Positions 26,085-35,871 of a stretch of 64,000 bases of DNA are shown one piece after another. The notes beneath the pieces are model-generated. The model searched no databases. It saw only the letters and a program-made list of their open reading frames with translations, and was not told the origin of the DNA. Made by a program: the position numbers and the translations under genes. Each line of letters opens with the position of its first letter. Position 1 is the first letter of the stretch. Source of the DNA: an uncultured Erythrobacter sp. (GTDB lineage: Bacteria; Pseudomonadota; Alphaproteobacteria; Sphingomonadales; Sphingomonadaceae); assembly GCF_947492365.1 (NCBI RefSeq), contig NZ_CANLMB010000001.1, forward strand, positions 1,116,001 through 1,180,000, in the 5' to 3' direction.

Positions 26085-26657
26085 TCAGAAGATCACTCCC
26101 ACCAGCACCGCGATCACCACGCCCAATGCGAACCAGCCAATCGCGCCGAGGACCGCAAAGCGGCGGTCGAGGACCATGACATCCTCCGGATTGACGCGGA
26201 ATGACTTGGGGTCTTTGCCAAAGCGGCGCTTGGCATCGGGCCAGATATCGGGCGGAGGAGCCTCGCCGAACGCGTCCTCATACGAGGCTAGCGTGGCGGC
26301 GTATTGATCGTAGAACCGCTCGCGTTCGACGGTGCCGCCCTTGGTCGGGCCGTGATGCAGGTCCGCGCCGAGGATGTCGGGGCAGAAATGCTCCCAATAT
26401 TCGCGGCTATAGGTGAGGTGGAGGTGCCAGACCTGATCGACCGCATCGGACGGCGTGACCTCGTGGCCTGCGGTAACGGCGAGATAGCAGAAGCGCCTAT
26501 ATTCGTGGATGACCTTGGCGGTATGCGCCGCGTCCCAGCGGTTCTCGCGCGCAAGGCGATCGGGAAAGGACAGCTTCACCGCATCCGGGCCGGGGGAATA
26601 GGCCTCCAGACGTTGCCATAGTTCAGTGGGCCAAATATCGGATTGCGAAGCGGTCAT
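26085..26657 (-). CDS. Membrane-anchored protein with WHxHL motif
   Basis: Predicted protein of 190 residues. The conserved core is a helical domain with KVIHEYRRFCYLAVTAGHEVTPSDAVDQVWHLHLTYSREYWEHFCPDILG; the D-x-V-W-H-x-H-L pattern resembles the N-terminal part of glycine-rich / DUF1399-like bacterial proteins. A single C-terminal membrane segment (about 169-188) would anchor it. Its ATG lies four bases after the rimM stop, so it belongs to the operon. Role unknown; the paired His residues might bind a metal. Confidence 0.75.
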   Translation of the reverse strand: MTASQSDIWPTELWQRLEAYSPGPDAVKLSFPDRLARENRWDAAHTAKVIHEYRRFCYLAVTAGHEVTPSDAVDQVWHLHLTYSREYWEHFCPDILGADLHHGPTKGGTVERERFYDQYAATLASYEDAFGEAPPPDIWPDAKRRFGKDPKSFRVNPEDVMVLDRRFAVLGAIGWFALGVVIAVLVGVIF

Positions 26658-26661
26658 GCCG

Positions 26662-27213
26662 CTATTGGTCGGCGAAATCCTTCGAAATCACAAGTCGCGT
26701 TTCGTCCCAGCTCAAGACCGCAGCCTTGGTCATGGGGACCATGATGCTCTTCATGCCCTTGGCTGGCACGGGGTCGAGCACGATTTCGATGATGTCGGTT
26801 GCGCCGAAATTCTGGACAGCTGTGACGCGGCCTACACCCTCGCCGGCATCGGTTTCGACGGTCAGGCCAATCAGGTCGGCGTGGTAATATTCGTCCTCGC
26901 CCAGTTCGGGCAGAGTGTCGCGCGAAATGGCGAGCACCGTGCCGCGCAGCTTTTCGGCAGCACCTCGCCCCTCAACTCCGGCAAAGCGCGCAATCGCGCC
27001 GCCCTTGTTGTCAGAGCGGATCTTGGTGAGGGTAAGCGTGGACCCGTCCTGGGCCCCGTCCCTGCCTGTAACAAAGCTCTTGTGCTGGCGGAGCGCCTCC
27101 AGGCCCTCCCCCAGCAATTTGAGCCGGACTTCGCCCGCCACGCCATGCGCGCCGGTGATGGCGGCCAATTCCACCATCCCCTGCGCGGTCTGCTTGGCGG
27201 GCGAGTCCGTCAA
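26662..27213 (-). CDS. rimM: Ribosome maturation factor RimM
   Basis: 30S maturation factor that binds uS19 and helps 16S 3'-domain assembly. The N-terminal domain begins VELAAITGAHGVAGEVRLK and the PRC-barrel domain includes EYYHADLIGLTVETDAGEGVGRVTAVQNFGATDIIEI. The start is uncertain: TTG at 27213 gives 183 residues, while an ATG at 27177 would start directly before VELAAITGAHG and has AGGGG immediately before it. The gene sits between rpsP and the WHxHL gene. Confidence 0.93.
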   Translation of the reverse strand: MTDSPAKQTAQGMVELAAITGAHGVAGEVRLKLLGEGLEALRQHKSFVTGRDGAQDGSTLTLTKIRSDNKGGAIARFAGVEGRGAAEKLRGTVLAISRDTLPELGEDEYYHADLIGLTVETDAGEGVGRVTAVQNFGATDIIEIVLDPVPAKGMKSIMVPMTKAAVLSWDETRLVISKDFADQ

Positions 27214-27224
27214 AGCCCTGGGCC

Positions 27225-27761
27225 TCAGCCTTCGGCCTTTTCTTCGCCAGCATCGTCAGCAGGCGCTTCTTCGGCAGCTGCTTCTTCAGCGGGTGCTTCT
27301 TCAGCAGCAGCTTCTTCGGCCGGTGCTTCTTCAGCCGGAGCTTCTTCTGCGGGTGCTTCTTCAGCGGGTGCTTCAGCAGCAGCTTTGGCTTCTTCTTCCG
27401 CAGCCTTTGCAGCTTCTTCGGCTTCCTTGGCCTTTTCGGCCTTCTCTTCAGCGCGCTCGGTCGCTTTCTCGCCCGGCTTCGCCTTGTTCGGGTTGCTGCG
27501 TGCAGGACGCTCCATGATGCCGGCAGCGTCGAGGAAACGCAGAACGCGGTCCGACGGAGTCGCGCCCACGCCGAGCCAGTATTTTGCACGGTCTTCGTTG
27601 AGCTTCACGCGCTCGGGCGAATCCTTGGCGAGCAGCGGGTTATAGGTGCCGATCTGCTCGAGATACTTACCGTCACGCGGTGCGCGCGAGTCGGATACGA
27701 CGATGCGGTAGTAAGGACGCTTCTTAGCGCCACCGCGCGAAAGCCGGATTGCAACTGCCAT
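27225..27761 (-). CDS. rpsP: Small ribosomal subunit protein bS16 with long Ala/Glu tail
   Basis: The first 85 residues are ordinary bS16 ([50 protein letters not shown]). After a basic linker ([24 protein letters not shown]) comes a low-complexity tail: first Lys/Glu/Ala-rich, then about ten near-repeats of the five-residue unit EEAPA or EEAAA. At 178 residues it is about twice the usual length. The tail is presumably disordered. DNA in the tail is repetitive and could slip; the frame is intact here. Confidence 0.96.
   Translation of the reverse strand: MAVAIRLSRGGAKKRPYYRIVVSDSRAPRDGKYLEQIGTYNPLLAKDSPERVKLNEDRAKYWLGVGATPSDRVLRFLDAAGIMERPARSNPNKAKPGEKATERAEEKAEKAKEAEEAAKAAEEEAKAAAEAPAEEAPAEEAPAEEAPAEEAAAEEAPAEEAAAEEAPADDAGEEKAEG
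27261..27385. repeat. In-frame 15-base repeats in the rpsP tail
   Basis: About eight degenerate direct repeats of a 15-base unit (plus-strand consensus GCTTCTTCAGCNGGT) encoding the Glu-Glu-Ala-Pro-Ala units of bS16. The 15-base period keeps the frame during slippage. Confidence 0.85.
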
Positions 27762-27808
27762 TGTAGATTACCTTTCGAGTTTAACTTATATCTATCTGAA
27801 TTTGTGAA

Positions 27809-29287
27809 TTATTTCTTCTTCGGACCGCCTAGGCCAGGGAGACCGGGAGGCATGCCGCCGCCCATTCCTCCACCAGGTCCGCCAAGGCCGGGAAGACCCC
27901 CGCCCATTCCGCCGCCGGCACCAAACATCGAGGCAAGGCCCTTGAGCCCGCCCATCTTGCGAAGCTGCTTCATCGCGCGGCCCATTTCCTGATGCATCTT
28001 GAGCAGCTTGTTGACCGACTGGACATCGGTGCCGCTGCCTGCTGCGACGCGCTTCTTGCGCTTGGCGTTCATCAGATTGGGGTTGGTGCGTTCCTTGGCC
28101 GTCATCGATCCGATGATCGCGTCCATATGGACCAACACCTTGTCATCCATATTGGACGCCGCCATCGCCTGTTTGGCCTTCTTCATGCCCGGCATCATGC
28201 CTGCGAGCATTCCAAGACCGCCCATGTTCTGCATCTGCTTTAGCTGCATGCGCAGATCGTTGAGGTCGAATTTGCCCTTCTCGAAATTCTCGGCGAGCTT
28301 GGCCGCTTCCTCTTCCTTGATCGACGAAGCCGCCTTTTCGACAAGGCTGACCACGTCGCCCATGCCAAGGATGCGGTCGGCAACCGAGGCGGGACGGAAG
28401 GTTTCGATTGCGTCGAGCTTCTCGCCGGTACCGGCAAACTTGATCGGTTTGCCCGTGACCGCGCGCATCGACAACGCCGCACCGCCGCGCGCGTCGCCGT
28501 CCATACGGGTAAGCACCACGCCGGTAAGCGGGACTTCATCGGTGAAGCTCTGCGCGACATTCACCGCGTCCTGACCGGTGAGGGCATCGACCACCAGCAG
28601 CACTTCAGTCGGGGCCGAAACCTGCGAAACGGCCTTCATCTCGGCCATCAGCGCTTCGTCGACATGCAGACGGCCTGCGGTATCGAGCAGCAGCACGTCG
28701 AAATTCTGCAAACGCGCCGATTCCATCGCGCGCCGCGCAATGTCGACCGGCTGCTGGCCTGCAACAATCGGCAGGGTCGCGATATCGACCTGTTCGCCGA
28801 GCACCGCGAGCTGTTCCTGCGCCGCCGGGCGATTGACGTCGAGAGAGGCCATCATGGCCTTCTTGCCGTGCTTCTCGCGGATCAGCTTGCCGAGCTTGGC
28901 GGTGGTGGTGGTCTTACCCGAGCCTTGCAGACCGACCATCATGATGACGACCGGCGGCTTGGCTTCGAGGATTAACCCCTCGCCCAGCATCGCCTCTTCG
29001 TCGGAGGCTTCGCCGCTCTCGCCGCCCGAAAGCACCGAGATCAGCTCGTCATGGACGATCTTGATAACTTGCTGGCCCGGCGAGACCGCTTTGAGCACGT
29101 CCTGCCCGATGGCCTTTTCGGTCACCGCATCGATGAAGCGGCGAGCTACAGGGAGCGCAACGTCGGCTTCGAGCAATGCCACGCGCACTTCGCGCATTGC
29201 ATCGCGGACATCCTGCTCTTTAAGCGCTCCGCGCCCCTTGAGCTTGTCGAAGACCCCGCCAAGGCGGTCGGACAAATTGTCAAACAT
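27809..29287 (-). CDS. ffh: Signal recognition particle protein Ffh
   Basis: SRP54 GTPase of 492 residues that binds signal sequences and 4.5S RNA and targets nascent membrane proteins to FtsY. The N domain (1-90) is followed by the G domain with GLQGSGKT (119-126), DVNRPAAQEQL, DTAGRLH and the TRMDGDARGGAAL motif. The Met-rich M domain (about 320-450) includes MLAGMMPGMKKAKQAM. A Gly/Pro/Met-rich tail of about 40 residues closes the protein. It is the first gene of the operon ffh-rpsP-rimM-...-trmD-rplS. Confidence 0.97.
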   Translation of the reverse strand: MFDNLSDRLGGVFDKLKGRGALKEQDVRDAMREVRVALLEADVALPVARRFIDAVTEKAIGQDVLKAVSPGQQVIKIVHDELISVLSGGESGEASDEEAMLGEGLILEAKPPVVIMMVGLQGSGKTTTTAKLGKLIREKHGKKAMMASLDVNRPAAQEQLAVLGEQVDIATLPIVAGQQPVDIARRAMESARLQNFDVLLLDTAGRLHVDEALMAEMKAVSQVSAPTEVLLVVDALTGQDAVNVAQSFTDEVPLTGVVLTRMDGDARGGAALSMRAVTGKPIKFAGTGEKLDAIETFRPASVADRILGMGDVVSLVEKAASSIKEEEAAKLAENFEKGKFDLNDLRMQLKQMQNMGGLGMLAGMMPGMKKAKQAMAASNMDDKVLVHMDAIIGSMTAKERTNPNLMNAKRKKRVAAGSGTDVQSVNKLLKMHQEMGRAMKQLRKMGGLKGLASMFGAGGGMGGGLPGLGGPGGGMGGGMPPGLPGLGGPKKK

Positions 29288-29333
29288 CGTCTTCCATCTC
29301 CAAGCTCAGGCACGACCGCCTGAATAAAACGCG

Positions 29334-29370
29334 AAAAACGCCGGCGGACGAAACCTCGTCGGCCAGCGTT
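29334..29370 (-). terminator. Intrinsic terminator downstream of tRNA-Ala
   Basis: On the minus strand an imperfect stem starting AACGCTGGC and ending GCCGGCGTT is followed by TTT. It lies between the tRNA-Ala gene and ffh, about 40 bases beyond the tRNA 3' end. Confidence 0.65.
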
Positions 29371-29410
29371 GCGGATGTGCCTTGGGGCAAACCCGACTGA
29401 TTTGGTTCGA

Positions 29411-29486
29411 TGGTGGAGCCTAGCGGGATCGAACCGCTGACCTCAACACTGCCAGTGTTGCGCTCTCCCAGCTGAGCTAAGGCCCC
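29411..29486 (-). tRNA. tRNA-Ala (anticodon GGC)
   Basis: Seventy-six bases with encoded CCA. The acceptor stem GGGGCCT pairs with AGGCTCC and contains the G3:U70 pair that specifies alanine. The D arm reads TAGCTCAGCTGGGAGAGC, and the anticodon stem CAACA/TGTTG encloses the loop CTGGCAG, giving anticodon GGC (codon GCC). The T arm GCGGTTCGATCCCGC is standard. Confidence 0.97.
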
Positions 29487-29618
29487 CCAAAATTAATTGG
29501 TTTCATCGATTTTGGCTTCATCAAAGATAAAGCCGTTGCCTTGCTTTCGCAAGGACGGCGCCGATTAAGACCAGCGCCTGAACAAATCAACCACTTTTCG
29601 CCAACTCGCAAAAACAAG

Positions 29619-29647
29619 CGGGATCCCGGATCAAGTCCGGGATGACG
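29619..29647. repeat. Short dispersed-type palindrome (CCCGGATCAAGTCCGGG)
   Basis: A perfect 6-base stem CCCGGA/TCCGGG around TCAAG, followed by ATGACGA. This palindrome resembles intergenic repeats seen in related genomes. It lies in the 284-base gap between the tRNA and the FYDLN gene; only one copy is in the window. Confidence 0.5.
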
Positions 29648-29735
29648 AAAGTTGGTCAAAACAGTCGCTCATGCGACTGCAAGGGCGACTGCCCGCCCGC
29701 AGGCGCCCGTAGCGCAGCGGAGGAACAGCGCCGAG

Positions 29736-29761
29736 GGCGCACCCGCACAGGCGGGTGCGCC
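29736..29761. terminator. Strong hairpin downstream of the FYDLN gene
   Basis: A perfect 11-base stem (GGCGCACCCGC / GCGGGTGCGCC) with a four-base loop ACAG, ten bases beyond the minus-strand stop at 29771. It lacks a T tract, so termination without other factors is uncertain. Confidence 0.5.
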
Positions 29762-29770
29762 ATCAATCAA

Positions 29771-30115
29771 TCAAATATCGGCTTCGTCGTCGTCGCCTTT
29801 GCCCTTGGTCACGCCAAGGTCATCGTCGCCGCCAAGGTCAACATCGTTGTCGGGCGAATCATCATCGTCGTCGATGTTTTCGATGTCTTTCAGATCATCG
29901 TCATCATCGTCGCCGCCAAGATCGCTGTCGGCTGCGCCGTCTTTCTTCTTGTCAGCCTCTTCCAGCGGGATCGGCTGCTTCGACTTGAGCACGGGTTCCG
30001 GATCCCATTCCTCGGCGCATTCGATGCAGGTGACAGGGTCATCCTTGCCGAGATCGTAGAAGCGGGTTCCGCATTTGGGGCAGGTACGCTTGGTACCCCA
30101 TTCTGGCTTCGCCAT
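29771..30115 (-). CDS. FYDLN-acid domain protein (TIGR02300 family)
   Basis: Small protein of 114 residues. The N-terminal zinc-ribbon-like part has CPKCGTRFYDLGKDDPVTCIECAEEWDPEP, giving four cysteines and the FYDL motif that names the family. The C-terminal half is almost all Asp, Glu and Gly (runs such as GGDDDDDDL and NIDDDDDS). The family is typical of Alphaproteobacteria and usually lies near aroA, as here, with aroA divergent. Function is unknown. An opposite-strand reading frame over the Asp-rich part is an artefact. Confidence 0.92.
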   Translation of the reverse strand: MAKPEWGTKRTCPKCGTRFYDLGKDDPVTCIECAEEWDPEPVLKSKQPIPLEEADKKKDGAADSDLGGDDDDDDLKDIENIDDDDDSPDNDVDLGGDDDLGVTKGKGDDDEADI

Positions 30116-30275
30116 TCGTAAATCCTTAGGTCAACACGCCTGTATTGCAGACGCTGATAGGTCGGTAATCTGTGGGACCGGACGCCCATTGATTCAAGGG
30201 AGCGATTCTAGAGGCCCGTCCGAAGTCGCGGCGCCTTGCCAGATGGGGGAGGCGCTGTCAAAGACCGCCGCTGAA

Positions 30276-31595
30276 ATGCCTATTCAAACATTCACATCAT
30301 CGCGCGCGCTGACAGGCCGCATCCGCGTTCCCGGCGACAAGTCGATCAGCCACCGCGCGCTGATGTTTGCAGGGCTTGCTGTGGGCACGAGCCGCATTTC
30401 CGGACTTCTGGAAGGCGAAGACGTGCTGGCAAGCGCCGCGGCCATGCGCCAGCTCGGCGCGCAGGTGGAGCGCGAAGCTGATGGGACATGGGTCGTGAAC
30501 GGCGCGGGGCTCGGCAGTCTGCTGGAACCCAAGCAAGCGCTCGACATGGGCAATTCGGGCACTTCGACGCGGCTGATGATGGGCCTGCTCGCCAGCCACA
30601 GCATCACCGCGACCTTCACCGGCGATGCGAGCCTTTCGGGCCGCCCGATGAACCGGGTGATCGAACCGCTCAGCCAGATGGGCGCGAGTTTCGAAGCATC
30701 GAGCGGGGGCACCCTGCCCTGTATGCTGCGCGGCGTTTCGCCTGCTGTGCCGATCACCTACCGCCTGCCGGTCGCCAGCGCACAGGTTAAGAGCGCAGTC
30801 CTGCTCGCGGGGCTCAACACGCCGGGTATCACGCGGGTGATCGAGCCGGTTGCGACCCGCGACCACACCGAGCGGATGCTCACCGGCTTTGGCGCGACCG
30901 TCGAAGTCAGCGAAGAAAGCGGAGAGCGCGTGATCTCCATCCACGGCGAGGCTGACCTCAAGCCGATGGATGTTGTCGTGCCCGGTGACCCCTCCTCCGC
31001 AGCCTTCTTCCTCGTCGCAGCCAGCATTGTGCCGGGCAGCGATCTGGTGGTTGAGAATGTCGGCCTCAACCCGACCCGCGCCGGGATTGTCCACGCCCTG
31101 CGCCAGATGGGCGCGGATATCGAAGAGCTTTTCCCGCGCGAAGTTGGCGGAGAGCCGGTGGCCGATCTGCGAGTGCGCCACGCCCCGCTCAAAGGCGCAG
31201 AAATCGACCCCGCCATCGTTCCCAGCATGGTGGACGAATTCCCCGTCCTCTTCGTCGCGGCTGCCGTGGCCGAGGGCACAACGGTAACAACCGGCCTCGA
31301 AGAATTGCGCGTGAAGGAAAGCGACCGTCTCTCGACCATGGCCGACGCGCTCAAACTTGCGGGCGCGCATGTGGCCGAGCATGAAGACGGCCTCACCATC
31401 ATCGGCACGGGCGGAGAACCTCTGAGGGGCACGCAGGACGGAGCTAAGGTCGTAACCAAGCTCGACCACAGGATCGCGATGGCGATGGCAGTGGCTGGCC
31501 TTGCGAGCCGCGACGGCGTTGCCATCGATGACACCGCGCCGATCGCGACCAGCTTTCCCGACTTCACCGACCTGCTCGAACGCGCTAGTTCCTGA
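30276..31595 (+). CDS. aroA: 3-phosphoshikimate 1-carboxyvinyltransferase (EPSP synthase)
   Basis: Sixth step of the shikimate pathway: joins shikimate 3-phosphate with PEP. Signature segments are VPGDKSISHRALM, the LDMGNSGTSTRLMMG motif, AQVKSAVLLAGLN and RVKESDRLSTMADALK. The frame stays open upstream to 30075, so the start is uncertain; I chose ATG 30276 (440 residues) because it begins close to the family's usual N-terminus, while ATG 30243 would add 11 residues. It begins the aroA-DUF411-CBU_0592-cmk-rpsA block. The enzyme looks like the class II type by overall sequence, but this was not tested. Confidence 0.95.
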   Translation: MPIQTFTSSRALTGRIRVPGDKSISHRALMFAGLAVGTSRISGLLEGEDVLASAAAMRQLGAQVEREADGTWVVNGAGLGSLLEPKQALDMGNSGTSTRLMMGLLASHSITATFTGDASLSGRPMNRVIEPLSQMGASFEASSGGTLPCMLRGVSPAVPITYRLPVASAQVKSAVLLAGLNTPGITRVIEPVATRDHTERMLTGFGATVEVSEESGERVISIHGEADLKPMDVVVPGDPSSAAFFLVAASIVPGSDLVVENVGLNPTRAGIVHALRQMGADIEELFPREVGGEPVADLRVRHAPLKGAEIDPAIVPSMVDEFPVLFVAAAVAEGTTVTTGLEELRVKESDRLSTMADALKLAGAHVAEHEDGLTIIGTGGEPLRGTQDGAKVVTKLDHRIAMAMAVAGLASRDGVAIDDTAPIATSFPDFTDLLERASS

Positions 31596-31630
31596 GCGAC
31601 CCAGCCACTTCTCACCTGCGGAGCCTATCC

Positions 31631-32071
31631 ATGACCCGACGCCCGATTGCCGCCATGCTGCTGTTCCTGGCCGCCTGTTCCAGCGCCGCGCAGGCTGCAA
31701 CATACGAGATGTTCCGCGATCCCTATTGCGGCTGCTGCGGATTATGGGCCGATCATGTGCGCGATGAAAGCGAGGTCGCGGTCAAGGAAACCGTTACTGA
31801 AGACATGGCGCGCATAAAGCAGGAACACCGAATTCCGCAGGACCTGTGGGGCTGTCACACCATGATCGTCGATGGCTATATCATCGAAGGCCATGTCCCC
31901 GCCGAACAGATCGAGCGACTGCTTGCCGAGCGGCCCGAGGGCGTGCGCGGGATTGCGGTTGCGGGTATGCCTATAGGCTCCCCCGGCATGGAAATGGGGG
32001 AGCGCAAACAGCCCTATCAGGTGATCGCATTCGGCGATGAAGGCCGCTTCGTCTTTGCGTCTTACGATTGA
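31631..32071 (+). CDS. DUF411 family secreted metal-binding protein
   Basis: Protein of 146 residues with a signal peptide (MTRRPIAAMLLFLAACSSAAQA) that could also be read as a lipoprotein signal with a cysteine in the LAAC box. The DUF411 motif YCGCCGLWADH is intact, followed by WGCHTMIVDGYIIEGHVPAEQI, another conserved site. Members bind copper or are linked to metal resistance, but a role here is not proven. It lies between aroA and a small membrane gene on the same strand. Confidence 0.88.
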   Translation: MTRRPIAAMLLFLAACSSAAQAATYEMFRDPYCGCCGLWADHVRDESEVAVKETVTEDMARIKQEHRIPQDLWGCHTMIVDGYIIEGHVPAEQIERLLAERPEGVRGIAVAGMPIGSPGMEMGERKQPYQVIAFGDEGRFVFASYD

Positions 32072-32089
32072 GCCGGAACCTGCCGAGCC

Positions 32090-32362
32090 ATGGATAGCGC
32101 CATCGACATCTACTCGAACATCGGTTTTGTCGGCACCGCCTGCATTATTGCCGCCTATGCCTATTTGACCTGGGTCAATGATCCCAACCCCTATATCCTC
32201 CACGGCACCAATCTCGCCGGAGCGGCGCTTCTAACCATCAGCCTGCTGGTCCACACCAACTGGCCCAGCCTCGTGCTCGAAGGGTTCTGGGCAGCGATTG
32301 CGATATTCGGGCTGGTGAAGGCGCTGCGGATGCGCGCGGCAAAGCCGGAGGAAAGTGCATGA
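32090..32362 (+). CDS. Small membrane protein, CBU_0592-like
   Basis: Protein of 90 residues with three hydrophobic segments (about 9-27, 37-54 and 60-80) and a short basic C-terminus. The pattern IGFVGTACIIAAYAYLT...NLAGAALLTISLLVHTNWPSLVLEGFWAAIAIFGL resembles the CBU_0592 membrane family. The stop overlaps the ATG of cmk (ATGA at 32359-32362), indicating coupled translation. Function is unknown. Confidence 0.75.
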   Translation: MDSAIDIYSNIGFVGTACIIAAYAYLTWVNDPNPYILHGTNLAGAALLTISLLVHTNWPSLVLEGFWAAIAIFGLVKALRMRAAKPEESA

Positions 32363-32985
32363 TCATCGCCGTTGATGGCCCCACTGCCTCAGGCAAAGGT
32401 ACAATTGCCAAGCGGCTTGCCGCGCATCTGGGGGTGCCCTGCCTCGACACCGGATTGCTCTACCGCGCGGTGGGGCGGCAGGTGGCGATCAATAATGGCG
32501 ATCCCGACGATCCCGCCGATGCGCTTGCGGCCTGCGACTTTCCCGATGAGCTGATGGACGATCCGGTCCTGCGCAGCGAGGAAGTGGGCGGGCTGGCGAG
32601 CCGTGTCTCTATCCATCCCGGCGTGCGCAAGGCCTTGTTCGATCGTCAGCGCGCCTTTGCCGAGCAGCCCGGCGGAGCTGTGCTGGACGGGCGCGATATC
32701 GGCACGGTGATTGCGCCGGATGCCGACATAAAGCTCTACATCACAGCCAGCGTGCAGGAACGCGCACGGCGGCGCTGGATGGAAATGGCAGATCGCGAGA
32801 TCGAAATCCCGCTGATCGAGATCGAGCGCGACGTCGTGGCCCGCGATGCGCGCGATATCGGCCGCAAGGACGCGCCGCTAAGGGCGGCGGACGACGCCCA
32901 TATCATCGACACGACCGAAATGGACCGTGAAGCGGCGTTCGAAGCGGTGCTGGAAAAGGTCGAGCAGGCGCTCAAGCAGGATTAG
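32359..32985 (+). CDS. cmk: Cytidylate kinase
   Basis: Phosphorylates CMP and dCMP with ATP. The protein of 208 residues starts MIIAVDGPTASGKGTIAKRLA with the P-loop at 7-14. YRAVG, the LDGRDIGTVIAPDADIKLYITAS region and the lid RDARDIGRKDAPL are all present. The position upstream of rpsA is classical for this gene, but here an opposite-strand lipoprotein gene separates the two. Confidence 0.95.
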   Translation: MIIAVDGPTASGKGTIAKRLAAHLGVPCLDTGLLYRAVGRQVAINNGDPDDPADALAACDFPDELMDDPVLRSEEVGGLASRVSIHPGVRKALFDRQRAFAEQPGGAVLDGRDIGTVIAPDADIKLYITASVQERARRRWMEMADREIEIPLIEIERDVVARDARDIGRKDAPLRAADDAHIIDTTEMDREAAFEAVLEKVEQALKQD

Positions 32986-33020
32986 GCAAAAAGACAGGAT
33001 TAGGCAAAAAGAGAAGCGCT

Positions 33021-33581
33021 TTAGCTTCCCCAATCGTTGCCGTCTTCGCTGCCCCAACTGCCGGACGAGGACCCATTGGTCGCCGCATCGCTGGCGGCGC
33101 GTGCCTCGCGGCTCATCTCGTCCAGATTGTCGATAGCGACCGCGCTGGTGCGGCGCAGGACCATGTCGGCATCGACCGGCCTGTCATAGAGCACCGCGAT
33201 CACAAATTCGTCGATCTGCATTTCGTTGATCTGCGCGACCGTTTCATCAATCGCGCCCGAACGGTCGGTGCAATCGGGGGTAACGCGGGTCCATTCATCA
33301 TCGATGGCTTCGACCAAAGCGTTGCAATTGGCGGGCTTCATCCCGTTGGTGCTTGAGGTCAGGCGCACCCGCACCTTGTCTCCGTTGACCGCGATGGAGC
33401 GGATCGTGCGCTTCTGGCTGCCGATATAATCAAACTCGCGCTCTGCATCAGCAAGCTTGGCGATCACCGCATCTTTGGGCATCAGATAGCTGTTCGGCCC
33501 ATGTCCGCCGCAAGCGGTAGTGATGGAAGCCGCGCCGATCAGCAGCGCGGTCGCGGCGGTGCGCTTTGTAAAGATGGTCAC
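33021..33581 (-). CDS. Hypothetical lipoprotein
   Basis: Predicted protein of 186 residues with an N-terminal lipoprotein signal (VTIFTKRTAATALLIGAASITTAC, lipobox TTAC). The mature part contains DAVIAKLADAEREFDYIG, DKVRVRLTSSTNGMKPANC and PVDADMVLRRTS, and ends in a Ser/Gly-rich tail GSSSGSWGSEDGNDWGS. The start is GTG at 33581 with GGGGA nine bases upstream; a TTG at 33626 is a weaker choice. It separates cmk and rpsA on the opposite strand. No family recognised. Confidence 0.72.
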   Translation of the reverse strand: MTIFTKRTAATALLIGAASITTACGGHGPNSYLMPKDAVIAKLADAEREFDYIGSQKRTIRSIAVNGDKVRVRLTSSTNGMKPANCNALVEAIDDEWTRVTPDCTDRSGAIDETVAQINEMQIDEFVIAVLYDRPVDADMVLRRTSAVAIDNLDEMSREARAASDAATNGSSSGSWGSEDGNDWGS

Positions 33582-34150
33582 TGTCGATAGTCCCCGTTCT
33601 GAATGATTGACCCCGGAATTTCGCAAAAGGCGATAGCCGCGAAGGGGTTAGAAAACGGTTAGGGCGATGGCCGGCGGCGCAATTCGCGCTTTCCTACAGG
33701 CGGCAAGTTGCGCCATCGTGGCGGAATGATCGCACCGCTTTCTCCGCCGCTGACAACTCGCCTGATTGCAGGCTGCTGGAGGGCAAAATTGCAAAGGTTA
33801 CACTTCGCGTGCGCCCGACCTCCCCGCAGCGGCGGAATTGCGCGGCTTTCAGGGAGCAACAGAGTTTTTCAAAAACCCCACTTGCGCGGTCCATCTCTCA
33901 GCGGTTTCGCGCGGCACGCCTCACCCCAAATCGCTTGCCTTCGCCGCCTCGATGTCCTAGGCGCGCGCCCGTCTGCCAATCACTCGCTGGTTGCGCGGAC
34001 CTTCGCTTGCGCATTCGGCCTGGCGGAGACGTCGGCCTCTTGCCCTGCTAGCCCGCACAATGGTGTGAGGGAGGCAGATTAAGACCCCGGAAAGAGCGAA
34101 GACTCCAAACCGGTGGCCGGTAGCAAACAGTAAACGGGAAACCCCAACCT
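33582..34150. other. Gap of 569 bases upstream of rpsA
   Basis: No convincing gene here. A plus-strand open frame of 124 codons (33708-34082) has the Arg/Pro/Ser-rich composition of a random high-GC frame. The region must contain the promoter and leader for rpsA and a promoter for the lipoprotein gene on the other strand. The last 60 bases before rpsA (34090-34150) lack a good Shine-Dalgarno; the nearest purine run, CGGGAAA, ends 16 bases before the ATG. No named RNA motif was recognised. Confidence 0.6.
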
Positions 34151-35860
<1,710 letters not shown>

Positions 35861-35871
35861 TCTTGATGCGC

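Noticed and set aside
27261..27385. Regular short repeats suggesting a CRISPR-like array
   Set aside because: The 15-base period has no spacers, is in frame and codes for the bS16 tail.
26626..27645. Plus-strand frame of 339 codons rich in Ala and Ser
   Set aside because: It is antisense to rimM and the repetitive rpsP tail, and its Ser/Ala repeats are the complement of the Glu-Ala-Pro repeats.
29642..30121. Plus-strand frame of 159 codons opposite the FYDLN protein
   Set aside because: The Val/Ile-rich stretch is the complement of Asp-rich codons; the FYDLN protein with its four-Cys motif is the real gene.
33708..34082. Plus-strand frame of 124 codons upstream of rpsA
   Set aside because: Arg, Pro and Ser-rich with no signal, motif or ribosome-binding site; typical of random frames in GC-rich DNA.
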